A program made the translations under genes and the position numbers. From assembly GCA_900553225.1 (NCBI GenBank), contig USCV01000019.1:1-26358 (forward strand): 26,358 nt of DNA, in the 5' to 3' direction. A model generated the notes under the pieces. The model had not been told where the DNA came from. It did not search any database and saw only the letters and a program-made list of their open reading frames with translations. Numbering within the stretch: the stretch's first letter is position 1; each line of letters begins with the position of its first letter. The DNA comes from an uncultured Clostridium sp. (GTDB lineage Bacteria > Bacillota > Clostridia > TANB77 > CAG-508). This document shows positions 1-7,590 of this stretch, in pieces.

Positions 1-2
1 TA

Positions 3-1406
3 CAAAATTTATCTATTAATTATATAGACAAAAATAGTAATGGAGAAATAATTTCATATTTTACAGTGGACGCAGAAAATATACTTATAGCAATAATGCA
101 AGGTGTTCCAAAAATTATAAATGGAGCATGTATTATACTTGGCTCAATTATTATAATGCTTGGTATCAATTTTACTATGGGAATTATAACAATTTTTTCA
201 GCACCTATTATGTACTTTTTATCTAAATTTGTTACTAATAAAACAAATCATATGTTTAAAAACAGAGCAGATATTGTATCTTACTTAAATGGTATAGTAC
301 AAGAAGGAGTTACATCGAAAAAGACAATAACAGATTTCAATTATCAAAGTACTTCTTTTAATAAATTTAAAAATGTAAATGAAAATTTGTATAAAGTAGG
401 TAGAAAAGCACAATTTTACTCTTCACTTACAAACCCATTTACAAGATTTGCTTATAATATAACATATATAATAGTTGGAATTACAGGGGTCATTTTATGT
501 AGTTTAGGAAAAATTACAGTAGGTACAATTTCTAGTTTTTTTATATATGCCAACCTTTTTGCAAGGCCATTTCAAGAAATAACTTCAATTATTACAGAAA
601 TTCAAATTGCAATTGCTTCAGCTAAAAGAATACGTAAATTTTTAAGAAAAGAAGAGGAAAAGTATATTATCAAAAACTCAGATATAAAAATACAAGGAAG
701 TATTGAATTTAAAAATGTTTCTTTTTCATATGAAAAAGGAAAAAAGTTTATTGAAAACATGAACCTTAAGGTAAGAAAAGGTGAAAAAGTGGCTATTGTG
801 GGGAAAACAGGTTCTGGAAAAACAACAATTGCTAATTTAATAATGAGATTTTATCATATTAATTCTGGAGAAATTTTAATCGACGGAGAAAATATAGAAA
901 ATATTCCATTAGATGTACTTAGAAAAAATATAGGAATTGTTTTACAAGATACTAGGCTTTTTACAGGAACGGTAAAAGATAATATTTCTTATGGAAATAA
1001 GAGAGCTTCAGAAGAAGAAATTAAAAATGCAGCAAAGCTTGCAGGAGCTGATGAATTTATAATGAAGCTTCCAAACGGTTATGACACTGTTTTGAATAAC
1101 GAATCAACATTATCAGAAGGAGAACTTCAACTTCTTACAATAGCAAGAGTCATTTTAACTAAGCCACCTATTCTAATTTTAGATGAGGCGACAAGTAATG
1201 TAGATATTATTACTGAAAATAAAGTCCAAAAGGCTTTTTCGAGTTTGATGAAAGATGCAACTACTTTTATTATTGCACATAGACTGTCAACTACAAAATC
1301 AGCTGATAGAATTATTGTTATTGAGAATGGAAATATTGTAGAAGCGGGAAATTATGAAGAATTAATGGAAAAAAGAGGAAAGTATTTTGAACTGTATTCA
1401 AGTTAA
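3..1406 (+). CDS. ABC exporter, fused membrane and ATPase domains (5' end outside window)
   Basis: Type I (ABCB/MdlB-like) ABC exporter half-transporter. The frame is open from base 3, so the gene enters from the left; the GTG at 66 lies inside it (the preceding N-G-E-I-I-S-Y-F-T matches the conserved NGEI-S-F-T region of exporter membrane domains) and is not a start. About 467 of an expected 570-600 residues are visible. The remaining membrane helices run to about base 600. The ATPase domain follows: Walker A GKTGSGKT at 801-824, Q-loop near 940-960 (IGIVLQDTRLF), signature LSEGE at 1110-1124, Walker B ILILDE at 1170-1187 with the catalytic Glu, and the H-loop IIAHRLST near 1272-1290. The signature departs from LSGGQ at positions 3 and 5. 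Such proteins often work as heterodimers whose partner gene is adjacent, here presumably upstream. Substrate unknown. Confidence 0.93.
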   Translation, partial: QNLSINYIDKNSNGEIISYFTVDAENILIAIMQGVPKIINGACIILGSIIIMLGINFTMGIITIFSAPIMYFLSKFVTNKTNHMFKNRADIVSYLNGIVQEGVTSKKTITDFNYQSTSFNKFKNVNENLYKVGRKAQFYSSLTNPFTRFAYNITYIIVGITGVILCSLGKITVGTISSFFIYANLFARPFQEITSIITEIQIAIASAKRIRKFLRKEEEKYIIKNSDIKIQGSIEFKNVSFSYEKGKKFIENMNLKVRKGEKVAIVGKTGSGKTTIANLIMRFYHINSGEILIDGENIENIPLDVLRKNIGIVLQDTRLFTGTVKDNISYGNKRASEEEIKNAAKLAGADEFIMKLPNGYDTVLNNESTLSEGELQLLTIARVILTKPPILILDEATSNVDIITENKVQKAFSSLMKDATTFIIAHRLSTTKSADRIIVIENGNIVEAGNYEELMEKRGKYFELYSS

Positions 1407-1444
1407 AAAGGTTGTTTCAAATATGATTTAAAGAGAATAAAAAC

Positions 1445-1487
1445 AAAAAAGAATATATACGATGAATGTTGTAATATATTCTTTTTT
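1445..1487. terminator. Bidirectional intrinsic terminator
   Basis: A perfect 14-bp inverted repeat (1445-1458 with 1474-1487) has A6 at one end and T6 at the other, with a 15-nt loop. It lies between the convergent ends of the ABC exporter and the RelA/SpoT-like gene and can serve both strands. Confidence 0.8.
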
Positions 1488-1558
1488 AATAAATCTCATT
1501 TTAACTTTAAATTAAAGTTACGGATTACAAAAATTAATTTGTATGAATATAATATATT

Positions 1559-2308
1559 CTATAGTTCCTTACTATTTTCAGAAGTCATATTTAAGAACGG
1601 ATACATTTTTTTAAGTGTTTTTTTATAATCCAAAAGTTGCACTAATTTACTTCCATTAGTATATTCATACATAAATGGTAGATTGTAACCAGCCTTGAAA
1701 TCATTGTTTTTGTATTTTTTTTGGACCTCCTCTGGATTTACACATTTATATTTCCAGTGAGCAGTATCTCCAAATGTATCAGAATAGTCTTGCTCTATTG
1801 TTTTATACTGAACTTCAAACATTGGAAATTTATCCATTTGATAATCTACATGTTGTAAGCTATTAATATCTTGTATTGTATTTGCTTTTAAACAATAATA
1901 TACATGTTTAGCGTTATGTGTCGGAACAGAAGAATTACTTGCCTTTGGTTTTTTTTCTCTAGTAACTGTTGCGTATTTAAGCAGTTCATTTTGCAAAATT
2001 TTAAGTTCTTTTTCTGTAGCACCGATAAATGTAATTCCAAATATATCATCCAATTTTTTTTGCTTTTCGGAATTATGATTATTTAAAGCACTTTTTAAAG
2101 ACTTAATACGTGCTATGAATTTAACGTGTTCTGATAAAGTACCTATGGATTTTAATGACTCTATTTTAACTGCAAAGAAATTTAGCAGAGCGATAAATGG
2201 CTGTTTTTGCTCTGAAACATAATCCATATAAAGAGATGATGCCTCCATATCATCTGGTTTATAAATTTTATATTCATATTTTTCTCTAAAATCACTTTCA
2301 TTTGACAT
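1559..2308 (-). CDS. Stand-alone RelA/SpoT-fold protein (small alarmone synthetase-like, degenerate)
   Basis: A 249-residue single-domain protein resembling the (p)ppGpp synthetase fold. Visible matches are R67-x-K69-S-x-x-S (the R-x-K...S helix), DDIFGI at 87-92 (the metal-binding Asp of D-I-x-G), EVQYKT at 165-170 (the E-I-Q-I-R-T strand) and AHWKYK at 183-188. Differences from active synthetases: the Arg normally after D-I-x-G is Thr, and the Y-Q-S-x-H G-loop seems replaced by HNAKHVYYCLK near 131-141. There is no hydrolase HD domain and no TGS or ACT domain. The start has a good GGAGGT site (2315-2320). The gene is monocistronic with its own promoter and terminator, typical of accessory alarmone synthetases or toxic SAS effectors. 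Fold assignment is fairly confident; activity and substrate are not predictable from sequence. Confidence 0.7.
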   Translation of the reverse strand: MSNESDFREKYEYKIYKPDDMEASSLYMDYVSEQKQPFIALLNFFAVKIESLKSIGTLSEHVKFIARIKSLKSALNNHNSEKQKKLDDIFGITFIGATEKELKILQNELLKYATVTREKKPKASNSSVPTHNAKHVYYCLKANTIQDINSLQHVDYQMDKFPMFEVQYKTIEQDYSDTFGDTAHWKYKCVNPEEVQKKYKNNDFKAGYNLPFMYEYTNGSKLVQLLDYKKTLKKMYPFLNMTSENSKEL

Positions 2309-2330
2309 AACAATACCTCCATATAAATAT

Positions 2331-2359
2331 AATATAACATTATTTTACGAATATGTAAA
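2331..2359 (-). promoter_or_regulatory. Candidate sigma-A promoter of the RelA/SpoT-like gene
   Basis: On the minus strand TTTACA (2354-2359), a 17-bp spacer and TATATT (2331-2336) with an upstream TG (extended -10), ending about 22 bp before the start codon. It is divergent from the pyk promoter. Confidence 0.5.
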
Positions 2360-2420
2360 ATATTTTTAAATTTGTAATTATAATATTGACTATAAATAAA
2401 AAGAAAATGACGATTTTGTC

Positions 2421-2449
2421 TTGATTTTTTGTCGAAAATTATATATAAT
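2421..2449 (+). promoter_or_regulatory. Sigma-A promoter of pyk
   Basis: TTGATT at 2421-2426, exactly 17 bp, then TATAAT at 2444-2449, 37 bp upstream of the pyk ATG. AAGGAG at 2471-2476 is the ribosome-binding site. Confidence 0.75.
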
Positions 2450-2486
2450 AGATGAAATTTTTGAAAATTGAAGGAGATGTATTAAA

Positions 2487-3893
2487 ATGAAAAAAACAAA
2501 AATTATTTGTAGTATCGGACCTGCCAGCACAGCTCCAGAAGTAATGAGCAAAATGGTAGAGGTAGGAATGAATGTAGCACGTATCAACTTTTCTCATGCA
2601 ACAATGGAAGAAAGAAAAGCTGTTGTAGAATCTGTACATAAAGTAAGAGAGATGACAAAGAAAAATGTTGCTATATTATATGATACAAAAGGACCAGAAT
2701 TTAGAAGTGGAATGCTTGAAAATGATGAAATTACTCTAGTAGAAGGAAAAACAATTAGATTAGTAAAAGAAAATGTTTTAGGAAATGAAGAAAGAATTTC
2801 TGTAAATCATCCACAAGCAATTGACAATTTGAAAGTTGGTTCAATTGTTCTATTAGAAAATGGATTAATGAAAATTGAAGTAATATCTGTTGAAGAAGAT
2901 GGAGTTACATGTAAAATCATAAATGGTGGTGTATTAGGAAATAAAAAGAGCTTAAATGCACCAGGTGTAAAATTAGACATACCATTTATTAGTGATATTG
3001 ATAGAGAAGATATAATTTATGCTTGTGAACATGAAGGAGATTTTATTGCCCTTTCTTTTGTATCTTGCAAAGAAGATGTATTAGCAGCAAGAGAAATCTT
3101 AAAAGAATATAATAGAGAAGATATGAAAGTAATTTCAAAAATTGAAAGTACAACAGGTGTTGAAAATTTAGACTCTATTATAGATGTATCAGATGGTATA
3201 ATGGTTGCTCGTGGAGATTTAGGTGTAGAAGTTCCAATGCAACAATTACCAAAATATCAAAAATTAATGATTCAAAGATGCCGCGAAAAAGGAAAATTTG
3301 TTATTGTTGCAACAGAAATGTTAGAATCAATGAAAAAGAGTGCAAGACCAACAAGAGCTGAGGTTTCAGATGTTGCAAATGCAGTACTAGATGGAACAGA
3401 TGCTGTAATGCTTTCAGGAGAAACAACAGTTGGTAAATTCCCAATAGAGGTAGTTCGTTACATGGCTGAAATTTGTAGAGATACAGAAGAATACTATGAC
3501 TATGATTATGAATTTGCATCAGAAAGAGAAATTAATATTACTGAAACAATTGCAAATAGTGTTGTAAATGCAGTAAGTGTACTAGATATAGATTTAATTA
3601 TTGCATCAACTGTAAGTGGAGATACAGCAAGAAGAATTAGTAATTTAAAACCAAGATGTTTAATTCTAGCTGCAACAAACTCTGAAGCTGTTGCACGTTC
3701 ACTTGCTTTAAATTATGCTGTTTATCCAACTATAGTTCCAGCTTCTGAAAGTACAGATGAAGTAATTTCTATTGCAAAAGAAAAAGCAAAAGAAATTATG
3801 GGAGTAAAATCAGGAGATATAATTGCAATTACAGGTGGATTCCCAAAAAACGGAGCAAGAACAACAAATCTATTAAAAATTGAAGAAGTCTAA
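2487..3893 (+). CDS. pyk: Pyruvate kinase
   Basis: Catalyses the last step of glycolysis, phosphoenolpyruvate + ADP to pyruvate + ATP, in the cytosol. 468 residues, the short bacterial form without the C-terminal PEP-utiliser extension found in Bacillus. Landmarks: MKKTKIICSIGPAS at the N-terminus, TKGPEFRSG near residue 66 (a variant of TKGPEIR), KIESTTGVEN near 215 with the catalytic Lys, the metal-binding ARGDLGVEV near 239-247, and MLSGETTVGKFP near 307-318. The B domain and C-terminal allosteric domain are both present. It stands alone between its own promoter and terminator, rather than paired with pfkA as in many firmicutes. Confidence 0.97.
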   Translation: MKKTKIICSIGPASTAPEVMSKMVEVGMNVARINFSHATMEERKAVVESVHKVREMTKKNVAILYDTKGPEFRSGMLENDEITLVEGKTIRLVKENVLGNEERISVNHPQAIDNLKVGSIVLLENGLMKIEVISVEEDGVTCKIINGGVLGNKKSLNAPGVKLDIPFISDIDREDIIYACEHEGDFIALSFVSCKEDVLAAREILKEYNREDMKVISKIESTTGVENLDSIIDVSDGIMVARGDLGVEVPMQQLPKYQKLMIQRCREKGKFVIVATEMLESMKKSARPTRAEVSDVANAVLDGTDAVMLSGETTVGKFPIEVVRYMAEICRDTEEYYDYDYEFASEREINITETIANSVVNAVSVLDIDLIIASTVSGDTARRISNLKPRCLILAATNSEAVARSLALNYAVYPTIVPASESTDEVISIAKEKAKEIMGVKSGDIIAITGGFPKNGARTTNLLKIEEV

Positions 3894-3905
3894 TTAAGAA
3901 AAAAG

Positions 3906-3937
3906 TTTGAGTATCAAAATATACTCAAATTTTTTTT
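3906..3937 (+). terminator. Intrinsic terminator after pyk
   Basis: A 9-bp perfect stem (TTTGAGTAT at 3906-3914 with ATACTCAAA at 3921-3929) and a 6-nt loop, followed by a run of eight T. Confidence 0.85.
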
Positions 3938-3971
3938 CACACAAATTTCACACAAAATGAGAAAAAAGGTA

Positions 3972-3998
3972 TTGACAATACCACAATTTGGATATAAT
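3972..3998 (+). promoter_or_regulatory. Promoter of the heat-shock operon
   Basis: Consensus TTGACA (3972-3977) and TATAAT (3993-3998), with a short 15-bp spacer. The CIRCE operator lies just downstream, over the expected transcription start, so HrcA binding would block initiation or clearance. Confidence 0.65.
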
Positions 3999-4009
3999 AT
4001 ATATTAAGT

Positions 4010-4036
4010 TTAGCAGTCAAACTAAAAGAGTGCTAA
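4010..4036. promoter_or_regulatory. CIRCE operator (HrcA binding site)
   Basis: The family consensus is TTAGCACTC-N9-GAGTGCTAA. Here the left arm is TTAGCAGTC (4010-4018, one mismatch), the spacer is exactly 9 bp, and the right arm GAGTGCTAA (4028-4036) is perfect. It lies 16 bp before the hrcA start, so the operon is presumably autorepressed by HrcA. Confidence 0.93.
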
Positions 4037-4052
4037 AAAGAGGGGCAAAAAA

Positions 4053-5057
4053 ATGTTAGATAATCGTAAAAAAAGAATATTACAAGCTATTGTTGATGAA
4101 TATATAAACACAGCAGAACCAGTAAGTTCAGGAAGTATTGTTAATAAATACGGATTAGATTTCAGTAGTGCAACCATTCGAAACGAAATGGCAGAGTTAG
4201 AAAAAGTAGGTTACCTAGATAAACCACATACATCAAGTGGACGTGTTCCATCAGCAAAAGGCTATAGATTTTATGTAGATGAATTAATAAACGAAGATGA
4301 TATAAGCTTAGAAGAAATCAAGTATATTAGTTCAAAATTAGAAACAAAAGTAAATGAAATAGAAGAGCTAACAAAAATTGCAACAAATACAATATCCGAA
4401 ATAACGCATTATACAACAGTAGCAATTGGCGCAAGAACTAATATGCAAAATATAGAAGAAATAAAATTTGTTTCATTAGGAAGCAGAATGCTTATGGCTG
4501 TTATTTTAACAGATAGTGGAATTATAAAAGAAACAATTATAAAATTTGATGAGGATCTTAAAGACGAACAGGTTGAAACCTTGAATTTTATATTTAACAA
4601 TAAATTAAAAGGAAAACCATTAGATACAATTAATGGACCACTTGAAAAATATATATTTTCAGAAATGAATTATAGTTTAAAAGTTATCAAACCAATAATG
4701 GAGCAAATTAATAAAGTTGTAAACGAAGAATCCAAAATATATCTAGAAGGGGCAAACAAGTCATTTGATCTTCCTGAGTTTAAGAGCTTAGAAATGGCAA
4801 GAAATTTTATTAATGTATTAGACACAAAAGAGTTAGTACTTGATATATTAGATTCAGGACTTGCAAATGATATAAATGTTTACATAGGAAATGAGACAGA
4901 ACATGATGAACTGCGAAACTTCAGTATTGTAACATTTAAACACAAAATTGCAAACAAAGATATTGGAACAATAGGAATTATAGGTCCAACTAGAATGAAT
5001 TATTCAAAAGTAATTTCTGTTATGAAATATATTAGTAAAAAATTAAATGGATATTAA
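4053..5057 (+). CDS. hrcA: Heat-inducible transcription repressor HrcA
   Basis: Binds CIRCE and represses class I heat-shock genes; its folding is assisted by GroEL, which couples chaperone load to expression. 334 residues. The N-terminal winged helix (about 1-75) carries NRKKRILQAIVDEYI, SSATIRNEMAELEKVGYL and the conserved HTSSGRVPSAKGYRFYVD segment. The C-terminal GAF-like and inserted dimerisation regions follow, ending with the typical GTIGIIGPTRMNYSKVISVM. A GAGGGG site precedes the ATG. It is the first gene of hrcA-grpE-dnaK-dnaJ and lies directly behind its own operator. Its 3' end is 16 bp before the chosen grpE start. Confidence 0.96.
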   Translation: MLDNRKKRILQAIVDEYINTAEPVSSGSIVNKYGLDFSSATIRNEMAELEKVGYLDKPHTSSGRVPSAKGYRFYVDELINEDDISLEEIKYISSKLETKVNEIEELTKIATNTISEITHYTTVAIGARTNMQNIEEIKFVSLGSRMLMAVILTDSGIIKETIIKFDEDLKDEQVETLNFIFNNKLKGKPLDTINGPLEKYIFSEMNYSLKVIKPIMEQINKVVNEESKIYLEGANKSFDLPEFKSLEMARNFINVLDTKELVLDILDSGLANDINVYIGNETEHDELRNFSIVTFKHKIANKDIGTIGIIGPTRMNYSKVISVMKYISKKLNGY

Positions 5058-5073
5058 GAAAGTGAGGGATAAT

Positions 5074-5574
5074 ATGCAAGAAGAAAAAGAAAATGAAGTT
5101 AACTTAGAATCAAACCAAGATTTAAAAAAATTAATGGAGGAAATTGATAGTAAAAAAGCTGAAATAGAAGAAAAAGATGATAGACTAAAAAGATTAATGG
5201 CAGAATTTGATAATTTTAAGAAAAGAAGTCAAAAAGAAAGAGATGTACTTTATAATTCTTTGGTTTCAGAAATTTTTCAATCATTATTACCAGTAATAGA
5301 CAACTTAGAAAAAGCAGTATCTGCAAAGACAGAAGATGCTGGATATAAACAAGGCGTTGAAATGGTGCTTAAACAATTTCAAGATGTTCTTAATGCAAAT
5401 GGCATAAAAGAAATTGAAAGTGTTGGAAAAACATTTAACCCCGAATTACACGAAGCAATCGGAACAGTTACAGATGAGTCTTTGGGTGAAAAAGAAATTA
5501 AAGAAGAATATAGAAAAGGCTACATTATTGGAGATAAAGTAATTAGACATTCACTTGTAGTTGTAGCCAATTAA
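5074..5574 (+). CDS. grpE: Nucleotide exchange factor GrpE
   Basis: Releases ADP from DnaK to reset the chaperone cycle. I place the start at ATG 5074 (166 residues) because GAGGG at 5064-5068 is 5 nt upstream; an in-frame ATG at 5047 would overlap hrcA and has no ribosome-binding site. The acidic, Lys/Glu-rich N-terminus and long coiled coil (about residues 15-60, LKRLMAEFDNFKKRSQKER) form the dimer stalk. The C-terminal beta domain carries the family signature around FNPELHEAIGTV and GYIIGDKVIRHSLVVVAN. It is the second gene of the CIRCE operon. Confidence 0.94.
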   Translation: MQEEKENEVNLESNQDLKKLMEEIDSKKAEIEEKDDRLKRLMAEFDNFKKRSQKERDVLYNSLVSEIFQSLLPVIDNLEKAVSAKTEDAGYKQGVEMVLKQFQDVLNANGIKEIESVGKTFNPELHEAIGTVTDESLGEKEIKEEYRKGYIIGDKVIRHSLVVVAN

Positions 5575-5637
5575 TATAGCACAAAAGATGATAGAAAAAA
5601 ATAAATTTTGAAAGTTAAAATTAGGAGGAATGAAAAA

Positions 5638-7494
5638 ATGGGAAAAATTATAGGTATCGATTTAGGAACAACAAATTCATGCGTTGCAGTTATGGAAGGT
5701 GGAGAACCAGTTGTAATTCCAAATGCGGAAGGAAACAGAACAACACCATCAGTAGTTGCATTTTCAAAAAATGGAGAAAGATTAGTAGGTCAAATTGCAA
5801 AACGTCAAGCAGTTACAAATCCAGATAATACTGTAATTTCTATAAAAAGAAAAATGGGAACAAGCGAAAAGGTAAAAATTGAAGGTGATGAATTTTCACC
5901 ACAAGAAATTTCAGCAATGATTCTTCAAAAATTAAAAACAGATGCAGAAAATTATTTAGGACAGAAAGTAACTCAAGCTGTAATCACTGTACCCGCATAT
6001 TTTACAGATAGCCAAAGACAAGCTACAAAAGATGCAGGAAAAATAGCTGGACTTGAAGTATTAAGAATTATAAATGAGCCAACAGCAGCGTCACTTGCAT
6101 TTGGTATGGACAAAGAAGATCAAGACCAAAAAATCATGATCTATGATTTGGGTGGAGGAACATTTGATGTTTCTATCCTAGATATAGGAGATGGTGTATT
6201 CGAAGTTTTAGCAACAAGTGGAAATAACCACTTAGGTGGAGATGACTTTGATCAAAGAATTATAGATTACCTAGTATCAGAATTCAAAAAATCAAATGGA
6301 ATTGATTTAAAAACAGATAAAATGGCAATGCAAAGACTAAAAGAAGCAGCTGAAAAAGCTAAAATCGAGCTTTCAGGAATGCAACAAACAAATATTAATT
6401 TACCATTTATTACAGCAGATAGTACAGGACCAAAACACTTAGATGTAAACTTAACAAGAGCTAAATTTGAAGAATTAATCAGTGATTTACTAGAAGAAAC
6501 TAAAAAACCAGTATTACAAGCATTAAAAGATGCAGGAATAACTGCAGATGCTCTTCATAAAGTGTTATTAGTTGGTGGTTCAACAAGAGTTCCAGCGGTT
6601 CAAGATATTGTTAAAAAAATAACAGGAAAAGAACCAGATAAAGGAATTAACCCTGATGAATGTGTTGCAATTGGTGCAGCAATTCAAGGTGGTGTTCTTT
6701 CAGGAGATGTAAAAGACTTAGTATTATTAGATGTTACACCTTTATCTTTAGGAATTGAAACATATGGTGGAGTATTTACAAAATTAATCGAAAGAAATAC
6801 AACAATACCAACTAAAAAATCACAAATATTCTCTACAGCAGCTGATGGTCAAACAAGTGTAGAAGTACACGTATTGCAGGGTGAAAGAGAAATGGCTGCA
6901 TATAATAAAACACTTGGAAGATTCCAACTATCAGGAATTCCAGCAGCACCACGTGGAGTACCACAAATTGAAGTAACATTTGATATTGACGCAAATGGTA
7001 TAGTTCATGTATCTGCAAAAGATATGGCAACAGGAAATAGCCAACAAGTTTCTATTACTGCTTCAACAAACTTAACAGATGAAGATATTGATAAAGCAGT
7101 AAAAGATGCAGAAGCACACGCAGCAGAAGATAAAAAGAGAAAAGAAGAAATCGAAGTTAGAAATAATGCTGAAAGTTTAGTATATAATTGCGAAAAAACT
7201 TTAACAGATTTAGGTGATAAAATTAGTGGAGAAGAAAAAGCAAAAGTTGAAACAGAAATAGATAATGTTAAAAAATCATTAGAGGGCTCTGATACAGAAG
7301 CTATTAAACAAGCAACTGAAAAATTAACAACAGTATTTTATTCAATTTCAGAAAAACTTTATAATCAAAATGCAGCGAATGCACAAGCTGCAACAGGTGA
7401 AAATAATGCAGAAGCATCTCAAGGACAAAGTTCAGGTGAAAACGGAAATGTATATGATGCAGATTACAAAGTAGAAGATGATAATAATAAATAA
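5638..7494 (+). CDS. dnaK: Chaperone DnaK (Hsp70)
   Basis: ATP-dependent Hsp70 chaperone working with DnaJ and GrpE. 618 residues from ATG 5638, which follows TTAGGAGG at 5621-5628; a TTG ten codons upstream precedes that site and is not the start. Landmarks: IGIDLGTTNSCVAV (phosphate 1 loop, residues 4-17), IYDLGGGTFDVSIL (near 168), LLVGGSTRVPAVQ (near 308), DVTPLSLGIETYGGVFT (start of the substrate domain, near 367), then the alpha-helical lid and a low-complexity Asn/Gln/Gly tail ending DADYKVEDDNNK. The length is normal and no residue looks aberrant. It is followed by a hairpin before dnaJ. Confidence 0.98.
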   Translation: MGKIIGIDLGTTNSCVAVMEGGEPVVIPNAEGNRTTPSVVAFSKNGERLVGQIAKRQAVTNPDNTVISIKRKMGTSEKVKIEGDEFSPQEISAMILQKLKTDAENYLGQKVTQAVITVPAYFTDSQRQATKDAGKIAGLEVLRIINEPTAASLAFGMDKEDQDQKIMIYDLGGGTFDVSILDIGDGVFEVLATSGNNHLGGDDFDQRIIDYLVSEFKKSNGIDLKTDKMAMQRLKEAAEKAKIELSGMQQTNINLPFITADSTGPKHLDVNLTRAKFEELISDLLEETKKPVLQALKDAGITADALHKVLLVGGSTRVPAVQDIVKKITGKEPDKGINPDECVAIGAAIQGGVLSGDVKDLVLLDVTPLSLGIETYGGVFTKLIERNTTIPTKKSQIFSTAADGQTSVEVHVLQGEREMAAYNKTLGRFQLSGIPAAPRGVPQIEVTFDIDANGIVHVSAKDMATGNSQQVSITASTNLTDEDIDKAVKDAEAHAAEDKKRKEEIEVRNNAESLVYNCEKTLTDLGDKISGEEKAKVETEIDNVKKSLEGSDTEAIKQATEKLTTVFYSISEKLYNQNAANAQAATGENNAEASQGQSSGENGNVYDADYKVEDDNNK

Positions 7495-7514
7495 AATAAT
7501 TAGAAAATAAAGAT

Positions 7515-7561
7515 AAGGAGACAGACATGAAGTTGTAAAAAGTTTAGTTGTCTGTCTCTTT
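7515..7561 (+). promoter_or_regulatory. Hairpin between dnaK and dnaJ
   Basis: GAGACAGACA (7518-7527) pairs perfectly with TGTCTGTCTC (7549-7558); one G-U and two A-U pairs extend it to 13 bp around a 21-nt loop. Only three T follow, so it is a weak terminator at best and may attenuate dnaJ or protect the upstream mRNA from 3' decay. The left arm contains AAGGAG and a three-codon ORF, ATG AAG TTG TAA (7527-7538). Confidence 0.6.
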
Positions 7562-7590
7562 AAAATAATATTGTGTTTTGGGAGGAAACA

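Noticed and set aside
5047..5073. Upstream ATG for grpE overlapping hrcA
   Set aside because: No Shine-Dalgarno sequence before it, whereas ATG 5074 has GAGGG at the right distance.
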